Shown here: in pieces, positions 1 through 11,600 of the stretch
Layout: each line of letters starts with the position of its first letter
Position numbering within the stretch: position 1 is the first letter of the stretch
Assembly: GCA_030533445.1 (NCBI GenBank)
Contig: JARPUW010000520.1
Coordinates: 150,001-214,000, forward strand
DNA: 64,000 nt
Origin: Cyprinodon diabolis
Lineage: Eukaryota > Chordata > Actinopteri > Cyprinodontiformes > Cyprinodontidae
Direction of reading: 5' to 3'
Translations under genes and position numbers: made by a program
The notes under the pieces: model-generated
Told to the model about the DNA's origin: nothing
Seen by the model: the letters and a program-made list of their open reading frames with translations, nothing else
Database searches by the model: none

Positions 1-2291
1 GTCTTATTTTGAAAGTCCAACAGAGTTGTGTTTATAGAAAATGTTCAGACCCGTCAATGATAGTTGATTACTTTCCAATCGTTAAATCACTCTTTTTCCA
101 TGTTATTAGTGCAGTAGATGAAGCGGAAATGGGAGGCTTTTATTTTGAAATTTGCTATAGGGTGTGTTTTAAACAGTCTCCTAGAGTCTATTCTCTAAAA
201 CGGGGTTGAGTTTGGGTCATAATGTTGAGCCATATAGGGCAATAAATATATGTAAAAAATATAGAGGCTTTTATTTTGTAGGGTCCCTGGAGTCTTATTT
301 TGAAAGTCTATCAGTGCTGAGTGGCAAGGGAAGTGTCATGGACAGCAGTCATATAGTATCCATTTCCCAATGTTAAATCAGTCCTTTCACCCTCCATTAG
401 ATTAATATGTGCTGTTTAAAACAGCAGAGGTAAAATCTGTTTGAAGCTTGGTAACCTTGACAACGCTTAACGAGCCTCTCACTGACACAGACAACAGCTG
501 CACTCACTATTGGTTTCTTCTTCCCAGGCTTTTTTGTATGGGAAGAACGGCACCGAACAAACGACTACTGATCAAAAACCATATGAGTTATTCAAAAAAC
601 ATTTTCACCATTAGCATCAGCAATCCTTCTACTCCAACTATACCAACTTTGGTGTATGTGTTTCATTCAGAAAAATATTTATGACGACTTGAAAACACAT
701 AGTCTGATTCGTTTCTCTCCCATCTTCAGCTCAAAAAGAATGGAGAAAGGCTGAAACTCATCAACTTTAGGTTGGTCTGGAGGGTTTTTAAGGAAAAGTA
801 TTAATCCTACCGTAATTCCGAAGACATTGTGTGAGTCCAGAGGTTTCAGTCTACAAACTGACCAAAAATGGTGACTGTAGCTCCAAATATGTGGCCGTGA
901 GGGCGAGAATAAGATGTTTGATCTTAAAAAAATGGCCGCCTCACACTAAGATTTCAGCAGCTGCACTCTAGCAGGCTGCTGCAGAAGCTAACTGTCAGCT
1001 AGCTTCCAGGTGCTTACCCTCCGAACAAACGACTGCTGAGCAAAAACCGTAAAAGATATCTGAAAAATTCTTTCAGTGAAAGCAACATCTATCCTTTGTC
1101 TCAGACTGGGGTAACCTTCATGTCTGTAGGTCTTTCACAACCCAAAACGAAGCACAAACAAAATGGTTGGCCCACCTGCTCCTCCCTTTGTTTGAACTGC
1201 AGGACCTCACTCTCACTCACCTTTTAGCTGCTAAAGCACCCCTCCGAACAAACGACTGCTGAGTAAAAACCGTAAAAGGTGTCTGAAAAATTCTTTTTAT
1301 CTAAGCGACAGCTATATCTTGTCTTCAATTGGAGTAACTTTCATGGCTGTAGGTCATCTACAAACTGAATGGGAAGAGAAAGAAAAAGAAAAAACGTTTC
1401 ATCACACCTAAGCTTCTAATTGAGCTAGCTGCAGCAGGTCACTGTCACTCAGCTTTCAGGTGCTTAAAATGTCCTCCGAACAAACGACTGCTGAGCAAAA
1501 ACCGTATGAGTTATTCAAAAAATTTTTTCACCGTGAGCGTCAGACATCCTTCGACTCCAACTATGCCAACTTTGGTGTATGTGTGTCATTCAGAAAAATA
1601 TTTATGACGAGTTTAAAACACATAGTCGGATTCGTTTTTCTCCCCTCTTCTGCTCCAAAACCAATGAAAAACGGCTCTGATTTTCATCGACTTTAGGTCG
1701 GTCTGGAGGGTTTTTAAGGAAAAGTATTAATCCTACCGTAATTCCGAAGATATTGTGTGGGTCCAGAGATTTCAGTCTACAAACTGACCAAAAATGGTGA
1801 CTCTAGCTATAAATATGTGGCCGTGAGGGCGAGTTTAAAATGTTTTTTTGTGTTTAAAAAACGCCTGCCTCACACTCTAGCTTTTCAGTTGCTCCACTCT
1901 AGCAGGCTGGATTTTGCTAAAACTTTGTGGCGCTTGAGGTCTGATTATACAAAAACCGTAGCAGTTATCAACATACCGTCTTCAGTTTTAAATAGACGAA
2001 GGATTTATCTACAAACTGAGCTTCAAACTGTTTTTCTAGGTGAATGTATGCCGACACAGTGAAGTGCTGTTTTTTATGCTTTTTTTTTCCTCTCCCCATT
2101 CATTTCCTATGGGATTTTTTTGCGACGTTTTCGCTAATAATTCGCAAACCTTCGGACTAATGAGAAAGTTTTATACAAGCACACATCACCCCATTGGTCC
2201 CGACGCGTGTGCCAACTTTGGGCCCGATCCGCCAAACCGTGCGGGACTAGTTACGCGCCGAAGTTTTGGGTATACGGGAGAATTATAATAA
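1..2291. repeat. Macrosatellite unit P0 (partial, 5' part outside window)
   Basis: This copy enters the window inside the second ~290 bp sub-repeat (segment c2) and runs through segments c3, d and e to a TAATAA-CTAG junction without a hairpin module. It carries several variants not seen in the other copies: TTAGTGCAG where the others have TTAGGGCAG (base 110), AACCATATG at about 577, a changed stretch at 610-635, and CAGACATCC at about 1541. These private differences suggest it is slightly less homogenised than the interior units. Confidence 0.9.
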
Positions 2292-2562
2292 CTAGAAAAT
2301 TTCTAAAGAAATTTTGAGGGGGGCCACCTACTGCCCGTCTGGGGAACCGGGCCAATACGGCCCTGGCAAGTGACGTCGGGGCTCCCCAGACCAACTGCTT
2401 ACGCCTTTGAGGGCTGCTGAGGGAAGGAAAGAGGGCAAGTTCATGGGCAAAGAGAGCTGTGTGCCACTTGTGCTGAAATCTGGGAAATAGACGTGCACAG
2501 AGTATGATGCACAAGGGTAATATGGGTTGTCCATATTGAAACACAGTGGGTAAAGCCCAGTT
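2292..2562. repeat. Segment a of reference unit: GC-rich leader with nested inverted repeats
   Basis: It opens with CTAG and a perfect inverted repeat, AAAATTTC (2296-2303) and GAAATTTT (2308-2315), around a TAAA loop. Next comes GAGGGGGGCCACCTAC. A second structure has outer arms GTCTGGGG (2337-2344) and CCCCAGAC (2384-2391), enclosing GGGCC (2349-2353) and GGCCC (2359-2363) around an AATAC loop. The rest, to 2562, has no recognisable content. The minus strand of segments a and b has a frame of about 183 codons in many units. It is not gene-like, because it reads through the palindromes and its length follows the palindrome and module copy number. Confidence 0.8.
2296..2315. repeat. Perfect 8-bp inverted repeat next to the unit junction
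   Basis: The arms AAAATTTC and GAAATTTT flank a four-base TAAA loop. The element lies immediately 3' of the CTAG at the unit junction and is kept in every unit I read. It could extrude as a small AT-rich cruciform or simply be an easily melted site. Function is unknown. Confidence 0.85.
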
Positions 2563-2800
2563 GGCGGGCTTCGCCCGCCTGCTAGGAGCCATCTCAGTGA
2601 AGAAAAAAATCACCAATGGCGGGCTCTGCCCGCCTTCTAAGAGCCATTGCAGTGATGAAATCACCAATGGCGGGCTCCGCCCGCCTGCTAAGAGCCATTG
2701 CAGTGATGTAATCACCTTTGGCGGGCTCCGCCCGCCTGTTACCATTGGCGGGCTCCGCCCGCCTTCTAAGAGCCATTGCAGTGATGAAATCACCAATGGC
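2563..2800. repeat. Segment b of reference unit: GC-palindrome minisatellite, five copies
   Basis: Five copies of a 17-bp palindrome start at 2563, 2618, 2669, 2720 and 2747, giving spacings of 55, 51, 51 and 27 bp. The consensus is GGCGGGCTCCGCCCGCC: 7-bp arms around a three-base loop. The loops here are TTC, TCT, TCC, TCC and TCC. The linkers are similar to each other and mostly read AGAGCCATTGCAGTGATG followed by AAATCACCAATGG. Each palindrome contains CTCCGCCC, the core of an Sp/KLF-type GC box on the other strand. The corresponding arrays in the other units start and end at equivalent places; units that depart from five copies have their own entries. Confidence 0.92.
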
Positions 2801-2840
2801 AATGAGCAATATGCCAGAATGTATGAGTGTGTATAAGGAA

Positions 2841-3600
2841 GAGGCTTTTATTCTGTAGAGTCCTTGTAGTCTTATTTTGAAAGTCTATCATGAATGTGCA
2901 TCAAAAGATGGGTCACGCCCAGCAGTGATATAGAATCCATTTCCAAATGTTAAATCACTGGTTTTCCATGTTATTAGGTGAATAGTTGCTGTATTACAGA
3001 GTAAATGGGAGACTTTTATTGTGAAATTTGCTCTGGGGTGTGTTTTGAAAAGGTCACTAGAGTCTAATAAAAACAACCTGGAAGAGTTTGGGTCATAATG
3101 TTGAGCCATTTGCATCAATTAATGCATTACTATAATCTAGAGGCTTTTATTTTGTAGGGTCCCTGGAGTCTTATTTTGAAAGTCCAACAGAGTTGTGTTT
3201 ATAGAAAATGTTCAGACCCGTCAATGATAGTTGATTACTTTCCAATCGTTAAATCACTCTTTTTCCATGTTATTAGGGCAGTAGATGAAGCGGAAATGGG
3301 AGGCTTTTATTTTGAAATTTGCTATAGGGTGTGTTTTAAACAGTCTCCTAGAGTCTATTCTCTAAAACGGGGTTGAGTTTGGGTCATAATGTTGAGCCAT
3401 ATAGAGCAATAAATATATGTAAAAAATATAGAGGCTTTTATTTTGTAGGGTCCCTGGAGTCTTATTTTGAAAGTCTATCAGTGCTGAGTGGCAAGGGAAG
3501 TGTCATGTACAGCAGTCATATAGTATCCATTTCCCAATGTTAAATCAGTCCTTTCACCCTCCATTAGATTAATATGTGCTGTTTAAAACAGCAGAGGTAA
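2841..3600. repeat. Segment c of reference unit: ~290 bp sub-repeats c1, c2 and partial c3
   Basis: GAGGCTTTTATT followed by GTCTTATTTTGAAAGTC opens three related blocks: c1 at 2841, c2 at 3140 and c3 at 3431 (spacings 299 and 291 bp). c1 and c2 share the order ATCCATTTCC or equivalent, GTTAAATCACT, CCATGTTATTAGG, TGGGAGACTTTTATT or TGGGAGGCTTTTATT, AAATTTGCT, GGGTGTGTTTT, and GAGTTTGGGTCATAATG. c3 keeps only the first half, ending near AAACAGCAGAGG. The copies are clearly diverged, so this duplication is older than the 3.17 kb amplification. No coding content is supported; short open frames on both strands are by-products of AT-rich repeat DNA. Confidence 0.85.
3118..3125 (-). promoter_or_regulatory. 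Perfect octamer (ATGCAAAT on minus strand) in c1 of each unit
   Basis: ATTTGCAT is the reverse complement of the POU/Oct octamer. It lies in a small inverted repeat (TGCAT, CAATTA, ATGCA) just before the c1/c2 boundary and is present at the same place in the other units I checked. A perfect 8-mer can occur by chance in AT-rich DNA, so regulatory meaning is only a possibility. Confidence 0.2.
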
Positions 3601-5215
3601 AATCTGTTTGAAGCTTGGTAACCTTGACAACGCTTAACGAGCCTCTCACTGACACAGACAACAGCTGCACTCACTATTGGTTTCTTCTTCCCAGGCTTTT
3701 TTGTATGGGAAGAACGGCACCGAACAAACGACTACTGATCAAAAACCGTATGAGTTATTCAAAAAACATTTTCACCATGAGCATCAGCAATCCTTCGACT
3801 CCAACTATACCAACTTTGGTGTATGTGTGTCATTCAGAAAAATATTTATGACGAGTTGAAAACACATAGTCTGATTCGTTTTTCTCCCATCTTCAGCTCA
3901 AAAAGAATGGAGAAAGGCTGAAACTCTCATCCACTTTAGGTTGGTCTGGAGGGTTTTTAAGGCAAAGTATTAATCCTACCGTAATTCCGAAGACATTGTG
4001 TGAGTCCAGAGGTTTCAGTCTACAAACTGACCAAAAATGGTGACTGTAGCTCCAAATATGTGGCCGTGAGGGCGAGAATAAGATGTTTGATCTTAAAAAA
4101 TGGCCGCCTCACACTAAGATTTCAGCAGCTGCACTCTAGCAGGCTGCTGCAGAAGCTAACTGTCAGCTAGCTTCCAGGTGCTTACCCTCCGAACAAACGA
4201 CTGCTGAGCAAAAACCGTAAAAGATATCTGAAAAATTCTTTCAGTGAAAGCAACATCTATCCTTTGTCTCAGACTGGGGTAACCTTCATGTCTGTAGGTC
4301 TTTCACAACCCAAAACGAAGCACAAACAAAATGGTTGGCCCACCTGCTCCTCCCTTTGTTTGAACTGCAGGACCTCACTCTCACTCACCTTTTAGCTGCT
4401 AAAGCACCCCTCCGAACAAACGACTGCTGAGTAAAAACCGTAAAAGGTATCTGAAAAATTCTTTTTATCTAAGCGACAGCTATATCTTGTCTTCAATTGG
4501 AGTAACTTTCATGGCTGTAGGTCATCTACAAACTGAATGGGAAGAGAAAGAAAAAGAAAAAACGTTTCATCACACCTAAGCTTCTAATTGAGCTAGCTGC
4601 AGCAGGTCACTGTCACTCAGCTTTCAGGTGCTTAAAATGTCCTCCGAACAAACGACTGCTGAGCAAAAACCGTATGAGTTATTCAAAAAATTTTTTCACC
4701 GTGAGCGTCAGTCATCCTTCGACTCCAACTATGCCAACTTTGGTGTATGTGTGTCATTCAGAAAAATATTTATGACGAGTTTAAAACACATAGTCGGATT
4801 CGTTTTTCTCCCCTCTTCTGCTCCAAAACCAATGAAAAACGGCTCTGATTTTCATCGACTTTAGGTCGGTCTGGAGGGTTTTTAAGGAAAAGTATTAATC
4901 CTACCGTAATTCCGAAGATATTGTGTGGGTCCAGAGATTTCAGTCTACAAACTGACCAAAAATGGTGACTCTAGCTATAAATATGTGGCCGTGAGGGCGA
5001 GTTTAAAATGTTTTTTTGTGTTTAAAAAACGCCTGCCTCACACTCTAGCTTTTCAGTTGCTCCACTCTAGCAGGCTGGATTTTGCTAAAACTTTGTGGCG
5101 CTTGAGGTCTGATTATACAAAAACCGTAGCAGTTATCAACATACCGTCTTCAGTTTTAAATAGACGAAGGATTTATCTACAAACTGAGCTTCAAACTGTT
5201 TTTCTAGGTGAATGT
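3601..5215. repeat. Segment d of reference unit: degenerate ~230 bp sub-repeats
   Basis: The motif CCGAACAAACGACTGCTGAG, or a close variant, starts at 3720, 4189, 4412 and 4644. The spacings are 469, 223 and 232 bp, and 469 is about twice the basic period. A second motif, GGTCTGGAGGGTTTTTAAGG, is found near 3943 and 4868, 925 bp apart or about four periods. CTACAAACTGA also recurs with each block. The simplest reading is a ~230 bp ancestral monomer duplicated about six times before the whole unit was amplified. Open frames here (the longest about 101 codons, from a GTG) have no recognisable domain. Confidence 0.8.
4976..4983 (+). promoter_or_regulatory. TATAAATA motif in segment d (possible TATA-like site)
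   Basis: TATAAATA occurs within GCTATAAATATGTGG in every unit (1808-1815 in P0). The older paralogous block earlier in segment d has CCAAATAT at this place. It lies about 300 bp upstream of the CpG-rich segment e. There is no other promoter evidence, so this is only a candidate. Confidence 0.15.
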
Positions 5216-5288
5216 ATGCCGACACAGTGAAGTGCTGTTTTTTATGCTTTTTTTTTCCTCTCCCCATTCATTTCCTATGGGATTTTTT

Positions 5289-5449
5289 TGCGACGTTTTC
5301 GCTAATAATTCGCAAACCTTCGGACTAATGAGAAAGTTTTATACAAGCACACATCACCCCATTGGTCCCGACGCGTGTGCCAACTTTGGGCCCGATCCGC
5401 CAAACCGTGCGGGACTAGTTACGCGCCGAAGTTTTGGGTATACGGGAGA
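5289..5449. other. Segment e of reference unit: CpG-rich block before the unit junction
   Basis: From TGCGACG to ATACGGGAG there are about 16 CpG dinucleotides in roughly 160 bp, far denser than segments c and d. The block is well conserved from unit to unit. The changes seen are mostly CpG losses: TTACGTGCC in place of TTACGCGCC (P0-type blocks ending U5, U7, U12 and U16), TTATGCGCC (U14, U17), and AACCATGCGG in place of AACCGTGCGG (U18, U19). A T-rich run precedes it. The tail reads into AATTATAATAA and the CTAG that starts the next unit. Confidence 0.75.
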
Positions 5450-5459
5450 ATTATAATAA

Positions 5460-8400
5460 CTAGAAAATTTCTAAAGAAATTTTGAGGGGGGCCACCTACT
5501 GCCCGTCTTGGGAACCGGGCCAATACGGCCCTGGCAAGTGACGTCGGGGCTCCCCAGACCAACTGCTTACGCCTTTGAGGGCTGCTGAGGGAAGGAAAGA
5601 GGGCAAGTTCATGGGCAAAGAGAGCTGTGTGCCACTTGTGCTGACATCTGGGAAATAGACGTGCACAGCGTATGATGCACAAGGGTAATATGGGTTGTCC
5701 ATATTGAAACACAGTGGGTAAAGCCCAGTTGGCGGGATTCGCCCGCCTGCTAGGAGCCATCTCAGTGAAGAAAAAAATCACCAATGGCGGGCTCTGCCCG
5801 CCTTCTAAGAGCCATTGCAGTGATGAAATCACCAATGGCGGGCTCCGCCCGCCTGCTAAGAGCCATTGCAGTGATGTAATCACCTTTGGCGGGCTCCGCC
5901 CGCCTGTTACCATTGGCGGGCTCCGCCCGCCTTCTAAGAGCCATTGCAGTGATGAAATCACCAAAGGCAATGAGCAATATGCCAGAATGTATGAGTGTGT
6001 ATAAGGAAGAGGCTTTTATTCTGTAGAGTCCTTGTAGTCTTATTTTGAAAGTCTATCATGAATGTGCATCAAAAGATGGGTCACGCCCAGCAGTGATATA
6101 GAATCCATTTCCAAATGTTAAATCACTGGTTTTCCATGTTATTAGGTGAATAGTTGCTGTATTACAGAGTAAATGGGAGACTTTTATTGTGAAATTTGCT
6201 CTGGGGTGTGTTTTGAAAAGGTCACTAGAGTCCAATAAAAACAACCTGGAAGAGTTTGGGTCATAATGTTGAGCCATTTGCATCAATTAATGCATTAGTA
6301 TAATCTAGAGGCTTTTATTTTGTAGGGTCGCTGGAGTCTTATTTTGAAAGTCCAACAGAGTTGTGTTTATAGAAAATGTTCAGACCCGTCAATGATAGTT
6401 GATTACTTTCCAATCGTTAAATCACTCTTTTTCCATGTTATTAGGGCAGTAGATGAAGCGGAAATGGGAGGCTTTTATTTTGAAATTTGCTATAGGGTGT
6501 GTTTTAAACAGTCTCCTAGAGTCTATTCTCTAAAACGGGATTGAGTTTGGGTCATAATGTTGAGCCATATAGGGCAATAAATATACGTAAAAAATATAGA
6601 GGCTTTTATTTTGTAGGGTCCCTGGAGTCTTATTTTGAAAGTCTATCAGTGCTGAGTGGCAAGGGAAGTGTCATGGACAGCAGTCATATAGTATCCATTT
6701 CCCAATGTTAAATCAGTCCTTTCACCCTCCATTAGATTAATATGTGCTGTTTAAAACAGCAGAGGTAAAATCTGTTTGAAGCTTGGTAACCTTGACAACG
6801 CTTAACGAGCCTCTCACTGACACAGACAACAGCTGCACTCACTATTGGTTTCTTCTTCCCAGGCTTTTTTGTATGGGAAGAACGGCACCGAACAAACGAC
6901 TACTGATCAAAAACCGTATGAGTTATTCAAAAAACATTTTCACCATGAGCATCAGCAATCCTTCGACTCCAACTATACCAACTTTGGTGTATGTGTGTCA
7001 TTCAGAAAAATATTTATGACGAGTTGAAAACACATAGTCTGATTCGTTTCTCTCCCATCTTCAGCTCAAAAAGAATAGAGAAAGGCTGAAACTCTCATCG
7101 ACTTTAGGTTGGTCTGGAGGGTTTTTAAGGAAAAGTATTAATCCTACCGTGATTCCGAAGACATTGTGTGAGTCCAGAGGTTTCAGTCTACAAACTGACC
7201 AAAAATGGTGACTGTAGCTCCAAATATGTGGCCGTGAGGGCGAGAATAAGATGTTTGATCTGAAAAAAATGGCCGCCTCACACTAAGATTTCAGCAGCTG
7301 CACTCTAGCAGGCTGCTGCAGAAGCTAACTGTCAGCTAGCTTCCAGGTGCTTACCCTCCGAACAAACGACTGCTGAGCAAAAACCGTAAAAGATATCTGA
7401 AAAATTCTTTCAGTGAAAGCAACATCTATCCTTTGTCTCAGACTGGGGTAACCTTCATGTCTGTAGGTCTTTCACAACCCAAAACGAAGCACAAACAAAA
7501 TGGTTGGCCCACCTGCTCCTCCCTTTCTTTTAACTGCAGGACCTCACTCTCACTCACCTTTTAGCTGCTAAAGCACCCCTCCGAACAAACGACTGCTGAG
7601 TAAAAACCGTAAAAGGTATCTGAAAAATTCTTTTTATCTAAGCGACAGCTATATCTTGTCTTCGATTGGAGTAACTTTCATGGCTGTAGGTCATCTACAA
7701 ACTGAATGGGAAGAGAAAGAAAAAGAAAAAACGTTTCATCACACCTAAGCTTCTAATTGAGCTAGCTGCAGCAGGTCACTGTCACTCAGCTTTCAGGTGC
7801 TTAAAATGTCCTCCGAACAAACGACTGCTGAGCAAAAACCGTATGAGTTATTCAAAAAAATTTTTCACCGTGAGCGTCAGTCATCCTTCGACTCCAACTA
7901 TGCCAACTTTGGTGTATGTGTGTCATTCAGAAAAATATTTACGACGAGTTTAAAACACATAGTCTGATTCGTTTTTCTCCCCTCTTCTGCTCCAAAACCA
8001 ATGAAAAACGGCTCTGATTTTCATCGACTTTAGGTCGGTCTGGAGGGTTTTTAAGGAAAAGTATTAATCCTACCGTAATTCCGAAGATATTGTGTGGGTC
8101 CAGAGATTTCAGTCTACAAACTGACCAAAAATGGTGACTCTAGCTATAAATATGTGGCCGTGAGGGCGAGTTTAAAATGTTTTTTTGTGTTTAAAAAACG
8201 CCTGCCTCACACTCTAGCTTTTCAGTTGCTCCACTCTAGCAGGCTGGATTTTGCTAAAACTTTGTGGCGCTTGAGGTCTGATTATACAAAAACCGTAGCA
8301 GTTATCAACATACCGTCTTCAGTTTTAAATAGACGAAGGATTTATCTACAAACTGAGCTTCAAACTGTTTTTCTAGGTGAATGTATGCCGACACAGTGAA

Positions 8401-8628
8401 GTGCTGTTTTTTATGCTTTTTTTTCCCTCTCCCCATTCATTTCCTATGGGATTTTTTTGCGACGTTTTCGCTAATAATTCGCAAACCTTCGGACTAATGA
8501 GAAAGTTTTATACAAGCACACATCACCCCATTGGTCCCGACGCGTGTGCCAACTTTGGGCCCGATCCGCCAAACCGTGCGGGACTAGTTACGCGCCGAAG
8601 TTTTGGGTATACGGGAGAATTATAATAA
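5460..8628. repeat. Macrosatellite unit U2 (3169 bp)
   Basis: Type A unit with five GC palindromes; the first, at 5731, has a broken arm (GGCGGGATTCG). CGTCTTGGG and GCTGACATC in the leader are shared only with U3, so U2 and U3 are recent neighbours by duplication. Private changes include AACGGGATTG near 6536 and TTTACGACG near 7939. The end junction is TAATAA-CTAG without a hairpin module. Confidence 0.92.
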
Positions 8629-11600
8629 CTAGAAAATTTCTAAAGAAATTTTGAGGGGGGCCACCTACTGCCCGTCTTGGGAACCGGGCCAATACGGCCC
8701 TGGCAAGTGACGTCGGGGCTCCCCAGACCAACTGCTTACGCCTTTGAGGGCTGCTGAGGGAAGGAAAGAGGGCAAGTTCATGGGCAAAGAGAGCTGTGTG
8801 CCACTTGTGCTGACATCTGGGAAATAGACGTGCACAGCGTATGATGCACAAGGGTAATATGGGTTGTCCATATTGAAACACAGTGGGTAAAGCCCAGTTG
8901 GCGGGCTTCGCCCGCCTGCTAGGAGCCATCTCAGTGAAGAAAAAAATCACCAATGGCGGGCTCTGCCCGCCTTCTAAGAGCCATTGCAGTGATGAAATCA
9001 CCAATGGCGGGCTCCGCCCGCCTGCTAAGAGCCATTGCAGTGATGTAATCACCTTTGGCGGGCTCCGCCCGCCTGTTACCATTGGCGGGCTCCGCCCGCC
9101 TTCTAAGAGCCATTGCAGTGATGAAATCACCAATGGCAATGAGCAATATGCCAGAATGTATGAGTGTGTATAAGGAAGAGGCTTTTATTCTGTAGAGTCC
9201 TTGTAGTCTTATTTTGAAAGTCTATCATGAATGTGCATCAAAAGATGGGTCACGCCCAGCAGTGATATAGAATCCATTTCCAAATGTTAAATCACTGGTT
9301 TTCCATGTTATTAGGTGAATAGTTGCTGTATTACAGAGTAAATGGGAGACTTTTATTGTGAAATTTGCTCTGGGGTGTGTTTTGAAAAGGTCACTAGAGT
9401 CTAATAAAAACAACCTGGAAGAGTTTGGGTCATAATGTTGAGCCATTTGCATCAATTAATGCATTAGTATAATCTAGAGGCTTTTATTTTGTAGGGTCGC
9501 TGGAGTCTTATTTTGAAAGTCCAACAGAGTTGTGTTTATAGAAAATGTTCAGACCCGTCAATGATAGTTGATTAGTTTCCAATCGTTAAATCACTCTTTT
9601 TCCATGTTATTAGGGCAGTAGATGAAGCGGAAATGGGAGGCTTTTATTTTGAAATTTGCTATAGGGTGTGTTTTAAACAGTCTCCTAGAGTCTTTTCTCT
9701 AAAACGGGGTTGAGTTTGGGTCATAATGTTGAGCCATATAGGGCAATAAATATATGTAAAAAATATAGAGGCTTTTATTTTGTAGGGTCCCTGGAGTCTT
9801 ATTTTGAAAGTCTATCAGTGCTGAGTGGCAAGGGAAGTGTCATGGACAGCAGTCATATAGTATCCATTTCCCAATGTTAAATCAGTCCTTTCACCCTCCA
9901 TTAGATTAATATGTGCTGTTTAAAACAGCAGAGGTAAAATCTCTTTGAAGCTTGGTAACCTTGACAACGCTTAACGAGCCTCTCACTGACACAGACAACA
10001 GCTGCACTCACTATTGGTTTCTTCTTCCCAGGCTTTTTTGTATGGGAAGAACGGCACCGAACAAACGACTACTGATCAAAAACCGTATGAGTTATTCAAA
10101 AAACATTTTCACCATGAGCATCAGCAATCCTTCGACTCCAACTATACCAACTTTGGTGTATGTGTGTCATTCAGAAAAATATTTATGACGAGTTGAAAAC
10201 ACATAGTCTGATTCGTTTCTCTCCCATCTTCAGCTCAAAAAGAATAGAGAAAGGCTGAAACTCTCATCGACTTTAGGTTGGTCTGGAGGGTTTTTAAGGA
10301 AAAGTATTAATCCTACCGTAATTCCGAAGACATTGTGTGAGTCCAGAGGTTTCAGTCTACAAACTGACCAAAAATGGTGACTGTAGCTCCAAATATGTGG
10401 CCGTGAGGGCGAGAATAAGATGTTTGATCTGAAAAAAATGGCCGCCTCACACTAAGATTTCAGCAGCTGCACTCTAGCAGGCTGCTGCAGAAGCTAACTG
10501 TCAGCTAGCTTCCAGGTGCTTACCCTCCGAACAAACGACTGCTGAGCAAAAACCGTAAAAGATATCTGAAAAATTCTTTCAGTGAAAGCAACATCTATCC
10601 TTTGTCTCAGACTGGGGTAACCTTCATGTCTGTAGGTCTTTCACAACCCAAAACGAAGCACAAACAAAATGGTTGGCCCACCTGCTCCTCCCTTTCTTTT
10701 AACTGCAGGACCTCACTCTCACTCACCTTTTAGCTGCTAAAGCACCCCTCCGAACAAACGACTGCTGAGTAAAAACCGTAAAAGGTATCTGAAAAATTCT
10801 TTTTATCTAAGCGACAGCTATATCTTGTCTTCGATTGGAGTAACTTTCATGGCTGTAGGTCATCTACAAACTGAATGGGAAGAGAAAGAAAAAGAAAAAA
10901 CGTTTCATCACACATAAGCTTCTAATTGAGCTAGCTGCAGCAGGTCACTGTCACTCAGCTTTCAGGTGCTTAAAATGTCCTCCAAACAAACGACTGCTGA
11001 GCAAAAACCGTATGAGTTATTCAAAAAATTTTTTCACCGTGAGCGTCAGTCATCCTTCGACTCCAACTATGCCAACTTTGGTGTATGTGTGTCATTCAGA
11101 AAAATATTTATGACGAGTTTAAAACACATAGTCTGATTCGTTTTTCTCCCCTCTTCTGCTCCAAAACCAATGAAAAACGGCTCTGATTTTCATCGACTTT
11201 AGGTCGGTCTGGAGGGTTTTTAAGGAAAAGTATTAATCCTACCGTAATTCCGAAGATATTGTGTGGGTCCAGAGATTTCAGTCTACAAACTGACCAAAAA
11301 TGGTGACTCTAGCTATAAATATGTGGCCGTGAGGGCGAGTTTAAAATGTTTTTTTGTGTTTAAAAAACGCCTGCCTCACACTCTAGCTTTTCAGTTGCTC
11401 CACTCTAGCAGGCTGGATTTTGCTAAAACTTTGTGGCGCTTGAGGTCTGATTATACAAAAACCGTAGCAGTTATCAACATACCGTCTTCAGTTTTAAATA
11501 GACGAAGGATTTATCTACAAACTGAGCTTCAAACTGTTTTTCTAGGTGAATGTATGCCGACACAGTGAAGTGCTGTTTTTTATGCTTTTTTTTTCCTCTC

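Larger units (their letters stand above)
2292..5459. repeat. Macrosatellite unit U1 (reference unit, 3168 bp)
   Basis: Full type A unit with five GC palindromes and no hairpin module at its end. It has the CACAGAGTATG leader variant (most units have CACAGCGTATG), ATAGAGCAATAA in c2/c3, ATGTACAGCAG in c3, and CTCATCCAC plus AAGGCAAAG in segment d. All of these recur together in U4 and U13, which marks a family of units descended from one recent copy. I use this unit to describe the internal layout. Confidence 0.92.

Noticed and set aside
1757..2062. 101-codon open frame repeated in nearly every unit
   Set aside because: It starts at GTG and has no recognisable domain. It is broken in U4, U6 and U15 by an eighth T in a T run, and its repetition only reflects the repeated DNA. 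No sign of coding constraint.
2563..2800. CRISPR-like array of palindromic repeats
   Set aside because: The spacers between palindromes are themselves near-identical repeats, there are no cas genes, and the DNA is evidently eukaryotic nuclear.
2546..2836. Repeat-peptide frames across the GC palindromes on both strands
   Set aside because: Both strands and several frames stay open because the 51- and 27-bp repeats lack stops and are multiples of three. They start at GTG and have no independent support.
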